NCBI RefSeq assembly: GCF_016907385.1
Contig: NZ_JAFBBU010000001.1
Location: 310,001 to 374,000, forward strand
DNA: 64,000 nucleotides
Source: Subtercola frigoramans
GTDB lineage: Bacteria; Actinomycetota; Actinomycetes; Actinomycetales; Microbacteriaceae
Direction: 5' to 3'
The notes under the pieces are model-generated. The model ran no database searches. It was not told the DNA's origin and saw only the letters and a list, made by a program, of their open reading frames with translations. Within the stretch, counting starts at the first letter, position 1, and each line of letters begins with the position of its first letter. This document shows, piece after piece, positions 36,295-46,652 of this stretch. The position numbers and the translations under genes were made by a program.

Positions 36295-37550
36295 CGGCCC
36301 GTCTGGAGGGCAACAGCGTCGATGTGGTCGTGGTGGGAGCCGGGCAGGCCGGTGTCGCGATGAGCGAACACCTGGGCAGAGCGGGCATCTCTCATCGCGT
36401 GTTCGAGCGCTCCCGCATCGCGGAGAAATGGCGCTCTGGGCGGTGGGACTCCCTGGTCGCGAACGGGCCAGCCTGGCACGACAGGTTTCCCGGTCGTGCT
36501 TTCGAGGGGGACCAGGACGCCTTCGCGGCGAAATCCGATGTCGCCGACTACTTCGAGGCCTACGCGAACCAGATCAACGCCCCCATCGAGTGCGGCGTCG
36601 AAGTGACAAGTGTCAGGCGGCGCAGCGGCCACCCCGGGTTCACCGTCGAGACGACTGCGGGAAGCCTCTACGCACGCTACGTTGTTGCGGCGACCGGGCC
36701 CTTCCAGACGCCGGCCATCCCGCGCATCGTGCCGGCTTCGGCCGGCGTCACGCAGATCCACTCGGCTGACTACCGAAATCCCGAGCTGCTGTCCGAGGGA
36801 GCCGTGCTCGTTGTCGGCGCCGGCAGTTCGGGCGTGCAGATCGCCTCAGAACTTCGAGCTGCAGGGCGCGAGGTCTACCTCTCTGTGGGGCGTCATGACC
36901 GGCCGCCGCGGCGCTACCGGGGCCGTGACAACGTCTGGTGGCTCGGCGTTCTCGGCAAGTGGGAGGCGCCGACCCCTCCTGCTGGGGCCGACCATGTGAC
37001 GATCGCCGTCAGTGGAGCCCACGGCGGCCACACGATCGACCTGCGTGACCTCGCAGCAGCGGGGATCACCCTGGTCGGGCCCACAACTGGCTACCACGAA
37101 GGCACGGTGCACTTCAGCGATGACCTGCTGGAGAACATGGCCAGCGGGGATGCCAACTACCTCTCGGTTCTGCGCGAGGCAGACGCCTACGTGGAACGGA
37201 ACGGCCTCGATCTGGCCAGGGAACCGGAGGCTCACGTTCTCGGGCCCTACCCCGAAAGCGCGACGACCCCCCTGGAGGAGCTCGACCTTGCCCCAGCGGG
37301 CGTCACGTCCATCGTCTGGGCGACGGGCTACACCACCGATTTCACCTGGCTCAAGGTGGACGCCTTCGATCAATCGGGCCGGCCGCAGCACGTGCGCGGT
37401 GTCTCCAGCGAACCCGGTGTCTACTTCCTCGGCCTGCCGTGGTTGTCGGGCCGCGGTTCGAGTTTCATCTGGGGCGTGTGGCACGACGCGAAGTATGTCG
37501 CCGACCGGATCCAGATCCAGCAGAGTTATGCCGCCTACGGAAGGAACTGA
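36273..37550 (+). CDS. Flavin-containing monooxygenase-like oxidoreductase (CzcO/YUCCA type)
   Basis: A protein of up to 425 residues with two Rossmann folds. The FAD motif is VVVVGAGQAGVAMSEHLGRAG near residue 20 and the NADP motif is LVVGAGSSGVQIASELRAAG near 180. A late WATGYTTDF motif is typical of N-hydroxylating and FMO-class enzymes. GTG 36273 gives the longest frame, but TTG 36291 has a better ribosome site (GAGGA) and a TTGA overlap with the IclR stop, so it may be the true start. The substrate is unknown; the operon context with RidA suggests a nitrogen compound whose oxidation yields an imine. Confidence 0.88.
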   Translation: MGSEDQLTARLEGNSVDVVVVGAGQAGVAMSEHLGRAGISHRVFERSRIAEKWRSGRWDSLVANGPAWHDRFPGRAFEGDQDAFAAKSDVADYFEAYANQINAPIECGVEVTSVRRRSGHPGFTVETTAGSLYARYVVAATGPFQTPAIPRIVPASAGVTQIHSADYRNPELLSEGAVLVVGAGSSGVQIASELRAAGREVYLSVGRHDRPPRRYRGRDNVWWLGVLGKWEAPTPPAGADHVTIAVSGAHGGHTIDLRDLAAAGITLVGPTTGYHEGTVHFSDDLLENMASGDANYLSVLREADAYVERNGLDLAREPEAHVLGPYPESATTPLEELDLAPAGVTSIVWATGYTTDFTWLKVDAFDQSGRPQHVRGVSSEPGVYFLGLPWLSGRGSSFIWGVWHDAKYVADRIQIQQSYAAYGRN

Positions 37551-37558
37551 TCCCCGCC

Positions 37559-38002
37559 ATGCACCACACCCGAATTCGCCCCTTCAACACCCGCGACACC
37601 TACCCCGAACAGAACCTGGACAATGATCTGTGCCAGGCGGTCGTCGCCAACGGAATGGTATACATCCGCGGTCAGATCGGGCAGGATCTCGACACCCGTG
37701 AATCGGTGGGAATCGGCGATGTCGAAGCGCAGGCGGAGAAGGCGATGGCCAACGTCGCCATGCTCATCGGGGAGGCCGGAGGAACCCTCGAGGATGTGGT
37801 CAAGGTTGTCGTCTACCTCGTCGACGTCAGGTACCGCGAAACGGTCTACCGGGTGATGGGTGCGTGGCTTCGCGGCGTGTACCCGGTCAGCACGGGAATC
37901 GTGGTGTCGGCCCTGGCGAGACCCGAGTGGCTCGTCGAGATCGACGTGACCGCCGTTCTGCCCAGCGCTTCGACAGCGGCGACAGCTGCGACGCCGCTGT
38001 GA
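37559..38002 (+). CDS. RidA/YjgF-family enamine-imine deaminase
   Basis: A 147-residue protein of the RidA family. Family members hydrolyse reactive enamines and imines to ketoacids and ammonia, and form homotrimers. The sequence has the usual AVVANGMVYIRGQIGQDLD segment, the middle helices (AEKAMANVAMLIGEAG), and ALARPEWLVEIDVTAVLP at the end. The usual RidA catalytic arginine falls at RPEWLVEID. Start ATG 37559 follows AAGGAAC. It overlaps the DUF1028 gene by four bases, so both are made together. Confidence 0.9.
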   Translation: MHHTRIRPFNTRDTYPEQNLDNDLCQAVVANGMVYIRGQIGQDLDTRESVGIGDVEAQAEKAMANVAMLIGEAGGTLEDVVKVVVYLVDVRYRETVYRVMGAWLRGVYPVSTGIVVSALARPEWLVEIDVTAVLPSASTAATAATPL

Positions 38003-38676
38003 CCTTCAGCCTCGTGGCCCGCGACGGTGCGACTGGAGCGATCGGAGCCGTCATCTGTTCATCATCGCCTGCGGTGGCAGCGCGGTGCGTTCACCTGGGT
38101 GACGGAACGGGCGGAGTCTTGTCACAGAACGTCACCGACCCGAGACTCGGGCCGCGCCTTCTCGACCTGCTCGCCCAAGGGCTGACCGCACCAATCGCCC
38201 TTGCTTCGCTGGTCTCCTCGTCACCTGAGATGCAGTGGCGCCAGCTGGTGGTCGTCGACACCTCGGGCAACACGGCGATTCACTCCGGCTCGAACGCACT
38301 TGGAATCGTCGGCGAGCACGCCGAAGGGGGAGCCGCTGCCGCTGGCAACATGCTCGCCACCCCCGACGTGCCCCGGCAGCTCGTCGAGGCCTGGCATGCC
38401 AGTTCCGGGGCCATCGAAGTGCGATTGCTCGCGGCATTCGAGGCTGCGATGACTGAAGGGGGAGAGGCGGGGCCCGTACACTCTGCGGGGCTGTCGGTCA
38501 TCGACGGTCACGGCTGGCGAGTGACCGACCTGCGCGTGGACTGGTCAGAGGACCCCCTGGACGATCTCCGAACCCTCGTCGAAATCTGGCTGCCGCAGCG
38601 CGATGCCTACATCAGCCGCGCCCTGACTCCTGATGCCTCACCCACGTACGGGGTTCCGGGCGATTCACGCGTATGA
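37999..38676 (+). CDS. DUF1028 protein (Ntn-hydrolase-like)
   Basis: A 225-residue DUF1028 protein. The N-terminus TFSLVARDGATGAIGAVICS and the following GGVLSQNVTDPRLGPRLLD are hallmarks of the family, as is AAAAGNMLA in the middle. Structures of the family show an Ntn-hydrolase fold, but no activity is established. The start is GTG 37999 in a GTGA overlap with the RidA stop. DUF1028 and RidA genes are often neighbours in amine, amino-acid and pyrimidine-like catabolic operons, and the same pairing occurs here after an FMO gene. Confidence 0.9.
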   Translation: MTFSLVARDGATGAIGAVICSSSPAVAARCVHLGDGTGGVLSQNVTDPRLGPRLLDLLAQGLTAPIALASLVSSSPEMQWRQLVVVDTSGNTAIHSGSNALGIVGEHAEGGAAAAGNMLATPDVPRQLVEAWHASSGAIEVRLLAAFEAAMTEGGEAGPVHSAGLSVIDGHGWRVTDLRVDWSEDPLDDLRTLVEIWLPQRDAYISRALTPDASPTYGVPGDSRV

Positions 38677-38852
38677 GGCGCGCCGGGCGGTACCCCGGGC
38701 ATCCAACACGCGTCGTTCAGGCGCGGCGTCCCCGGTGAGGGCGTGTCCGATTTCTCAGACAGAATCCCACTCAATGTGCCCTCTGGCACCGGCCCAGCGC
38801 TGATGATTGTTCCCTGACCACTGAACGTCGATCCACGCGAGGAGCAGCACGT

Positions 38853-40256
38853 ATGACGAAGACCACCGAGGCGGAGGGTGTCGTCTCGGCGCTTCGTGCA
38901 CTGCTGCCCCTCGGTGCGGTTTCGACAGAACCGACCGTGCTCCAAGCGAAGTCGCACGACAGGTCGCATCACTCGAGTGCCACTCCGATCGCTGTTGTCA
39001 CGTGTCGCTCGACCGAAGACGTGTCGGCAGCCGTGGCGGTCTGTGCACTCCACCGAGTGCCGATGGTGCCACGGGGCGCTGGAACGGGGCTCGAAGGAGG
39101 CGCGAACGCGGTGGCGGGCAGCGTGGTGCTCGATCTCAGCCCGATGAACCGGATCATTGCGATTCACGACGGCGACTTCGATGCCGTCGTGCAGGCGGGA
39201 GTGATGAAGAGTGAGCTGAATACGGCACTGGAGCCGCACGGGCTCTTCTTCGCAGCCGGCCCCGGCGTCGACGCTTCGATCGGCGGGATGATCTCCACCC
39301 GCGCCAGCGGAATGAACGCCGTGCGCTACGGCACCATCCGCGAGAATGTGCTCGGGCTCACCGTGGTGCTCGCCGACGGGAGTGTCATCCGAACGGGGTC
39401 ACGCACCAGGAAGTCGGCTGCTGGGTACGACCTCACGCATCTCATGATCGGTGCGGAAGGTACCCTCGGCATCGTGACCGAGGCGATCGTTCGGGTGGTC
39501 GGCGTGCCAGAGGCCAGCGTGACACTGATCTGCAGTTTCGAGACGATGTCGCAGGCGACCGGCGTGGTCTACCAGGCCCTCAAGCGGGAGGTGCCGATCT
39601 CGCGGGTCGAGCTCGCCGACACGGCGCAGATCGTCGCCATCAACCGCTACTGTGGAACGACGTTCAGCGAGCTGCCCACCCTGTTCTTCGAGGTGCAGGG
39701 GCGACCTGCCGGCATCGCCGAAGATGGTGCGACCCTTCGGGTGCTCGCCGAGGAGGCGGGGGCCATCGGTGTCCGCACAACGACCGGGAAGGCCGAGGCC
39801 GACGAGATCTGGCGAGCGCGGGTCGATGCCCTGCCGGCGGCCGGAGCCCTCATCGCCGGTGCGAGCACCTGGTCGACAGATGTCTGCGTACCGATCTCCC
39901 GCTTGGCCGAGTGCATCGAAGCGACGATCGTCGACGTCGAGGCGAGCGGCCTGCTCGCCCCCATCGTCGGTCACGTGGGCGACGGCAACTTCCACCTGGC
40001 GATCGTGCTCCCCGAAGGAGACGGAGACGTCTGGGCGAAGGCAGTCGCCCTCAACGACCGGCTGATTGTGCGAGCACTCTCGATGGACGGCACGTCGACA
40101 GGCGAGCACGGCATCGGAGTGGGCAAGGTGCACTCCCTCGAACTCGAGCACGGAGACTCCCTGCCGGTGATGCGAGCGATCAAAGCAGCCCTCGATCCCC
40201 ACGCACTACTCAGCCCGGGCAGCGTGTTCCCGCAAACCGGAAGGACTACCTCATGA
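38853..40256 (+). CDS. FAD-linked oxidase (GlcD/D-lactate dehydrogenase family)
   Basis: A 467-residue FAD enzyme that oxidises a 2-hydroxyacid to a 2-oxoacid. The PCMH FAD-binding domain covers about residues 35-215, with PMVPRGAGTGLEGGANAV as the pyrophosphate-binding loop. The C-terminal FAD-oxidase domain has HVGDGNFHLAIVLP and ends with the metal/substrate motif GTSTGEHGIGVGK. GAGGAG precedes the ATG. It overlaps hutH by four bases (ATGA). That tight coupling to histidine genes suggests imidazole-lactate as substrate, which is inferred. Confidence 0.93.
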   Translation: MTKTTEAEGVVSALRALLPLGAVSTEPTVLQAKSHDRSHHSSATPIAVVTCRSTEDVSAAVAVCALHRVPMVPRGAGTGLEGGANAVAGSVVLDLSPMNRIIAIHDGDFDAVVQAGVMKSELNTALEPHGLFFAAGPGVDASIGGMISTRASGMNAVRYGTIRENVLGLTVVLADGSVIRTGSRTRKSAAGYDLTHLMIGAEGTLGIVTEAIVRVVGVPEASVTLICSFETMSQATGVVYQALKREVPISRVELADTAQIVAINRYCGTTFSELPTLFFEVQGRPAGIAEDGATLRVLAEEAGAIGVRTTTGKAEADEIWRARVDALPAAGALIAGASTWSTDVCVPISRLAECIEATIVDVEASGLLAPIVGHVGDGNFHLAIVLPEGDGDVWAKAVALNDRLIVRALSMDGTSTGEHGIGVGKVHSLELEHGDSLPVMRAIKAALDPHALLSPGSVFPQTGRTTS

Positions 40257-41821
40257 CCATCACCTCGAGTGCCGTCGGCGACGTCAGATCACGGCGTGTC
40301 GAAGTCGGAATCGGCCCGCTGTCATTCGACGACGTCGTCGCTGTCGCACGGCGGGGCGCCCAGGTCACCCTGGCCGAGGCGTCGCTTGAAGAGATGGCAC
40401 GAAGTCGCGCGGTCATCGACCGCCTCGCTGAAGACTCCGTGCCGCACTACGGCGTCTCGACCGGGTTCGGAGCACTCGCATCGAAGTCGATCCCGGTCGC
40501 GATGCGGGAACGCCTCCAGCAATCGCTCGTTCGCTCCCACGCTGCGTCGAGCGGCACCGAAGTCGAGCGCGAAGTGGTGCGGGCGCTCATGCTGCTGCGA
40601 CTCTCCACGCTGGCCACCGGTCGCACCGGGGTGCGCCCCCTCGTCGCAGAGGCATATGCCGCCGCGCTCAACGCCGGCATCACCCCGATCCTCGGTGAGT
40701 ACGGGAGCCTCGGATGCTCGGGAGACCTGTCTCCGCTGGCACACTGTGCGCTCATGATCATGGGCGAAGGCGACGTGCGTGACGCCGAGGGAATCGCCAT
40801 GCCCGCGAGTGAGGCTCTGGCCGCGGCGGGTGTGAACTCGGTGTCGCTGCGGGAGAAGGAGGGCCTTGCGCTGATCAACGGCACCGACGGCATGCTCGGC
40901 ATGCTCGTGCTGGCCATCACCGACCTGCGCAGGCTCGTGACGCTCGCCGACATCGCCGCGGCGATGAGCATCGAAGGTCTCCGGGGCACTGACGCGGTCT
41001 TCGCCGCCGACCTGCAGGCTCTGCGGCCGCATCCTGGGCAGGCTGCGAGCGCCGCCAACATGCGTGCCGTCCTCGCCGGCAGCCCGATCATCGCCGAGGG
41101 CGCAGAATCCTTCCTCCGGGTGCAGGATGCCTATTCGCTCCGCTGCGCACCGCAGGTGCACGGTGCCGTGCGCGACACCCTCGAGCACGCCGCCGTCGTG
41201 GCGGGGCGGGAACTCGAGAGTGCCGTCGACAATCCCGTCGTCACGCTCGACGGGCGCGTGGAATCGAACGGCAATTTCCACGGGGCACCGCTCGGCTACG
41301 TGCTTGACTTCATCGCCATCGCGGTGGCCGACCTGGCCTCGATCTCCGAACGGCGTACCGATCGCTCGCTCGACCCGGCCCGGAGCCACGGCCTTCCGCC
41401 GTTCCTGGCTGGTGATCCCGGCGTGGATTCCGGCCTGATGATCGCCCAGTACACCCAGGCGGCGATCGTGAGTGAGCTGAAGCGCCTGGCTGTGCCCGCC
41501 AGCGTGGATTCGATCCCCTCCAGCGCGATGCAAGAGGACCACGTGTCGATGGGATGGTCGGCCGCCCGCAAACTCCGCCGAGCGATCGACGGAGCCCAGA
41601 GGGTCATCGCCATCGAGTTGCTCACGGCATCCCGAGCCATCGACCTGCGATCTCCTGCGCTCCCGGGCCCCGTGAGTGCAGCCGTGGTCGCCCGTATCCG
41701 CGAGCGCGTCGCGGGGCCGGGCCCCGACCGCTTTCTCGCCCCAGACATCGCCGCACTCGTTGAACTGGTGGTCTCAGACGCGATCCTCGACGCGGCCTCC
41801 GGCGCCGCCGAACTCGTATGA
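40253..41821 (+). CDS. hutH: Histidine ammonia-lyase
   Basis: A 522-residue lyase that removes ammonia from histidine to form trans-urocanate, the first step of histidine use. The MIO cofactor forms from an internal tripeptide. Here it is Cys-Ser-Gly at residues 155-157 in GSLGCSGDLSPLAH instead of the common Ala-Ser-Gly; I recall the Cys form from other actinobacteria. FLRVQDAYSLRCAPQVHG and SAVDNPVVTLDG are further family landmarks. The ATG at 40253 overlaps the oxidase stop and the gene's own stop overlaps the aminotransferase start, each by four bases. Confidence 0.95.
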   Translation: MTITSSAVGDVRSRRVEVGIGPLSFDDVVAVARRGAQVTLAEASLEEMARSRAVIDRLAEDSVPHYGVSTGFGALASKSIPVAMRERLQQSLVRSHAASSGTEVEREVVRALMLLRLSTLATGRTGVRPLVAEAYAAALNAGITPILGEYGSLGCSGDLSPLAHCALMIMGEGDVRDAEGIAMPASEALAAAGVNSVSLREKEGLALINGTDGMLGMLVLAITDLRRLVTLADIAAAMSIEGLRGTDAVFAADLQALRPHPGQAASAANMRAVLAGSPIIAEGAESFLRVQDAYSLRCAPQVHGAVRDTLEHAAVVAGRELESAVDNPVVTLDGRVESNGNFHGAPLGYVLDFIAIAVADLASISERRTDRSLDPARSHGLPPFLAGDPGVDSGLMIAQYTQAAIVSELKRLAVPASVDSIPSSAMQEDHVSMGWSAARKLRRAIDGAQRVIAIELLTASRAIDLRSPALPGPVSAAVVARIRERVAGPGPDRFLAPDIAALVELVVSDAILDAASGAAELV

Positions 41822-42936
41822 CCGGGCCGACATCGGGCTGGTCTGCACGCACCCTCTCGGCGCAGCTGCCCGCACCTCGAGCCGCGCTCGCTGCGATTCC
41901 CGCGTACTCCTCCGCCCCGGCGAGCGCAGTTCCCGTTTCGATACGCGCGTCGTCGAACGAAGCGCCAGATGGCGTGTCGAGCCTGGTGAAGGCGGCGGTG
42001 CTCGCCCGCCTGGAGACGGCGAACCGGTATCCGCTCCTGGGTGCCACCGAGGTCGCCCGGGCCATCGCCGATCACCTCGGCGCAGACGAATCCGAGGTCG
42101 CTGTCGCAGACGGTTCGCTCTCGCTGCTCAACTATCTGCTCCTGGCGTACTGCACGCCGGGTTCGACGGTGGTGGCCGCCTGGCGAAGCTACGAGGCTTA
42201 CCCGATCTGCATCCGCACGGCTGGTGCAGAGCCGGTCCTGGTGCCGAACACCCCCGACGGAGGCCACGACCTCGACGCGATGGCGGCCGCGGTGAACGCC
42301 TCCACAGCAGCCGTGATCGTGTGCACACCGAACAATCCGACGGGTGTCGCCCTGACGCACACCGCGATCATAAGGTTCCTCGCGCAGGTGCCGCCGCGCG
42401 TGCTGGTGGTGCTCGACGAGGCCTACCTCGACTTCGACGACTCCGCCGACCCGCCGCGCAGTCGTGAACTGCTCGCCGCACATGCGAATCTGGCGGTGCT
42501 CCGAACCTTCTCGAAGGCCTACGGGCTGGCGGGCCTGCGAATGGGATACGTCGTTGCCCATCCGAAGGTCATCGGTTCCCTGCGCAAGGTGCTCCCGCCG
42601 TTTCCCGTCAGCGCCCTGACCGCCGCCGCCGCTGTGGCTGCCATCGGCGACCAGGCCTATCGGGAAGCGATCGTGTGCGCCGTGATCGACCAGCGCGCAG
42701 CGCTTGTCAGGATGCTCGACCAGCGTGGAGTCGCGCACACCGACTCCCGGTCGAACTTCGTCTGGCTCCCCCTCGGAGACGCGAGCCAGACGCTCGGGGC
42801 GCTTTGCGCCGAGCGCGGAATGAGCACGCGCGTATTCGCCGGCGAGGGAATCCGGGTCTCGCTGGGCGAGCCTGGCCTGCTCGAGGCTTTCACCGACGCC
42901 ATAGACGCCCTGCTGGGCGACGTTACTGCGGCCTGA
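41818..42936 (+). CDS. HisC-like class I/II aminotransferase
   Basis: A 372-residue PLP enzyme of the histidinol-phosphate aminotransferase family. The PLP lysine is K233 in RTFSKAYGLAGLRMGY; the loop VCTPNNPTGVAL and the aspartate in VVLDEAYLDF also contact the cofactor. Biosynthetic HisC is normally in the his operon; this copy is coupled to hutH by an ATGA overlap, so it may instead interconvert histidine and imidazole-pyruvate. Its 3' end overlaps the convergent hutD by 14 bases. Confidence 0.9.
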   Translation: MTGPTSGWSARTLSAQLPAPRAALAAIPAYSSAPASAVPVSIRASSNEAPDGVSSLVKAAVLARLETANRYPLLGATEVARAIADHLGADESEVAVADGSLSLLNYLLLAYCTPGSTVVAAWRSYEAYPICIRTAGAEPVLVPNTPDGGHDLDAMAAAVNASTAAVIVCTPNNPTGVALTHTAIIRFLAQVPPRVLVVLDEAYLDFDDSADPPRSRELLAAHANLAVLRTFSKAYGLAGLRMGYVVAHPKVIGSLRKVLPPFPVSALTAAAAVAAIGDQAYREAIVCAVIDQRAALVRMLDQRGVAHTDSRSNFVWLPLGDASQTLGALCAERGMSTRVFAGEGIRVSLGEPGLLEAFTDAIDALLGDVTAA

Positions 42937-43456
42937 TCGAGGCGACAGCAACGACGCCGGTTCCCCTGATGGCGACCGTGCCGCCGAAGATCGTGTCTCC
43001 GAACGCCAGTGGCGCACCGAGCGCTGAGAGCGAGCCGTCGAGTACGACAATGGCGACGGTATCGGCGGGCGACTCGTAGCGGCCGTCGACCTTGACCGCT
43101 TCGAGCACCGGTGTGCCCGTGCCGTGCCGCACCATGAGGTTCAGGTCGTGACCGTCGGGGCCTCCCGCCACGGAGACCGCTGCCTCGCCGCCGAACGTGA
43201 GCACCTCGTACTGGGCGAGCGACACGGCCGAGCCGTCGACGACGAGATCCAGGCCTTCGGTGGCGAGAACCATGAGCGCCCTGTCGATGCCGGGGAGCGG
43301 GGAGAAGGGTGCTGCCGCACCCACCGTGGCAATCGACAGTCGCACGTCGAATTCGCCGGTCGCCGGGCTTCGAAGCACTTCTGTCGTGGTGCCTGCTCCG
43401 TTTGCCCAGGAGGTGGGGGAGAGCTGCGTGAAGCGAATGACGTGGGGTGTCGGCAT
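42923..43456 (-). CDS. hutD: HutD-family cupin protein
   Basis: A 177-residue HutD protein with a double-cupin fold. Family members are found with histidine-use genes, and HutD of Pseudomonas is thought to limit the level of hut induction, perhaps by binding formylglutamate or urocanate. Landmarks are RFTQLSPTSWANGAGTTTEVL at the N-terminus and GIDRALMVLATEGLDL. The start at 43456 is the first that matches the family but its GGAGG lies only one base away, so the exact start is uncertain. It is divergent from hutU and convergent with the aminotransferase gene. Confidence 0.88.
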   Translation of the reverse strand: MPTPHVIRFTQLSPTSWANGAGTTTEVLRSPATGEFDVRLSIATVGAAAPFSPLPGIDRALMVLATEGLDLVVDGSAVSLAQYEVLTFGGEAAVSVAGGPDGHDLNLMVRHGTGTPVLEAVKVDGRYESPADTVAIVVLDGSLSALGAPLAFGDTIFGGTVAIRGTGVVAVASIRPQ

Positions 43457-43509
43457 GCCTCCATCATGCGCCCGCGTTGGTTCCCCGGTGCCTGCCTGAT
43501 GCGGCGGAC

Positions 43510-43527
43510 TGTCCAAGATGTGGGACA
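43510..43527. promoter_or_regulatory. Inverted repeat in the hutD-hutU gap
   Basis: TGTCC (43510-43514) and GGACA (43523-43527) with an 8-base spacer sit 53 bases before hutU. A possible operator; no hut-specific repressor gene lies beside it. Confidence 0.3.
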
Positions 43528-43579
43528 ACTGGTGTGAATTGGTGGGGCCGAATCGCCGGATCTGCGGTGAGATGGTGTC

Positions 43580-45241
<1,662 letters not shown>

Positions 45242-45311
45242 CAGTGAGCCGTTTCGAGTGCATCCGCGTCACGGACGCAGCTAAACAGCACACGCCGGGA
45301 TCGGCTGTGCC

Positions 45312-46652
45312 GTGAGCGAGGATGGCCGGGCATACTGGGCGAGAAATGCCTGGGTGCGGGGTGCGATCCGCGAGAACGTGCGTATCACCGCGGCCGCCGA
45401 CGGCACGATCTCTGCGGTCGACACCGATACGCCGTGCGCCGCTGGCGATGTGGTTCTGGGCGGCGTTGTCTACCCAGGCGCCGTGAACGCGCACTCGCAT
45501 GCTTTTCATCGCCTGCTGCGGGGCCGCACGCACGCCGATGGCGGCAGCTTCTGGACCTGGCGGGAACTGATGTACAAAGAGGCCGACGCGCTCGAACCCG
45601 ACAGGTACGAGGCAATCGCCACCGCCGTGTACGGCGAGATGGTCGCGGCGGGGTGGACCTCGGTTGCTGAATTCCACTATGTGCATCACCGCACAGACGG
45701 CTCCCCGTACGGCCATCCGCACGCATTCGAGCAAGCCCTGGCCCGCGCAGCGACAACGGCGGGCATCCGACTCACGCTGCTCGACACCTGTTATCTCGCG
45801 GGCGGGTTCGGGCAGCCGCTGAGCCCGGGGCAGCGCCGGTTCGGCGACGGTACTGTGCGGGCCTGGCTCGACCGGCACCGCTCGCTGGGCGCTTCGCTGT
45901 CAGACGAGTTCGATGATCGGTTCGTCTCCGTGGGTGCAGCTGTTCACTCGGTGCGTGCGGTTCCCGTCGAGGCGCTCGAAATCCTGGCGGGCGAACTCGA
46001 CCCCAGGCTCCCCCTTCACATCCACCTCTCGGAACAACCCGCGGAAAACGACGCCTGCCGCGAGGCCACAGGGCGCACGCCGACGGAGCTGCTGCACGAT
46101 GTCGGCCTCCTTCGCCCGACCCTCTCGGCGGTGCATGCCACCCACCTCACCCCGAACGATGTGGGGCTGCTCGGTGAAGCTGGAGGCACCGTGGTGATGT
46201 GCCCCACGACCGAGGCAGACCTCGGGGATGGGATCGGCCCCGCACGGGCACTTCGCGACGCGGGCGTGCGGATCGCGCTCGGCACCGACCAGCATGCCGT
46301 TATCGACCCGTTCCTCGAGGCGCGCGGGCTCGAATACGGCGAACGACTCGCCTCCGGGCAACGGGGGCGCTTCAGCCCGCAGGAACTGCTCGCGGCAATG
46401 GGATCCGGCGGCTCCGCGAGCGTCGGGCGGCCGGTCGGCCTGATCGAACCCGGGCAGCCGTGCGACTTTATCGAGGTCGACCCGGGTAGCGCCCGAACAT
46501 CAGGAAGTGAGCTCGGACAGATCGTGATGACCGGCACGGCCGCAGACGTCATGAGCGTCGTGATCGGTGCCGAGCGTGTCGCCCGTCGAGGCGTACACGA
46601 GACGCTGGGCGACATCGGGGCGTTCTTCGAAAGCGCGAGAGGCAGAAGATGA
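45312..46652 (+). CDS. hutF: Formimidoylglutamate deiminase
   Basis: A 446-residue metal-dependent amidohydrolase that converts N-formimidoyl-glutamate to N-formylglutamate and ammonia. The metal ligands lie in NAHSHAFHR near residue 61, with further histidines in LHIHLSEQ near 238 and VHATHLTPND near 274, and the aspartate in ALGTDQHAVIDP near 320. The presence of HutF means the five-step form of the pathway, which ends with HutG (N-formylglutamate deformylase). No hutG is in the window. The start is GTG 45312. The stop overlaps hutI by four bases. Confidence 0.95.
   Translation: MSEDGRAYWARNAWVRGAIRENVRITAAADGTISAVDTDTPCAAGDVVLGGVVYPGAVNAHSHAFHRLLRGRTHADGGSFWTWRELMYKEADALEPDRYEAIATAVYGEMVAAGWTSVAEFHYVHHRTDGSPYGHPHAFEQALARAATTAGIRLTLLDTCYLAGGFGQPLSPGQRRFGDGTVRAWLDRHRSLGASLSDEFDDRFVSVGAAVHSVRAVPVEALEILAGELDPRLPLHIHLSEQPAENDACREATGRTPTELLHDVGLLRPTLSAVHATHLTPNDVGLLGEAGGTVVMCPTTEADLGDGIGPARALRDAGVRIALGTDQHAVIDPFLEARGLEYGERLASGQRGRFSPQELLAAMGSGGSASVGRPVGLIEPGQPCDFIEVDPGSARTSGSELGQIVMTGTAADVMSVVIGAERVARRGVHETLGDIGAFFESARGRR

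Noticed and set aside
41936..41949. TTTCGATACGCG inside the HisC-like gene, similar to the intergenic palindrome core
   Set aside because: It encodes the conserved substrate-loop region of the aminotransferase without flanking repeat arms, so chance is the simpler explanation.
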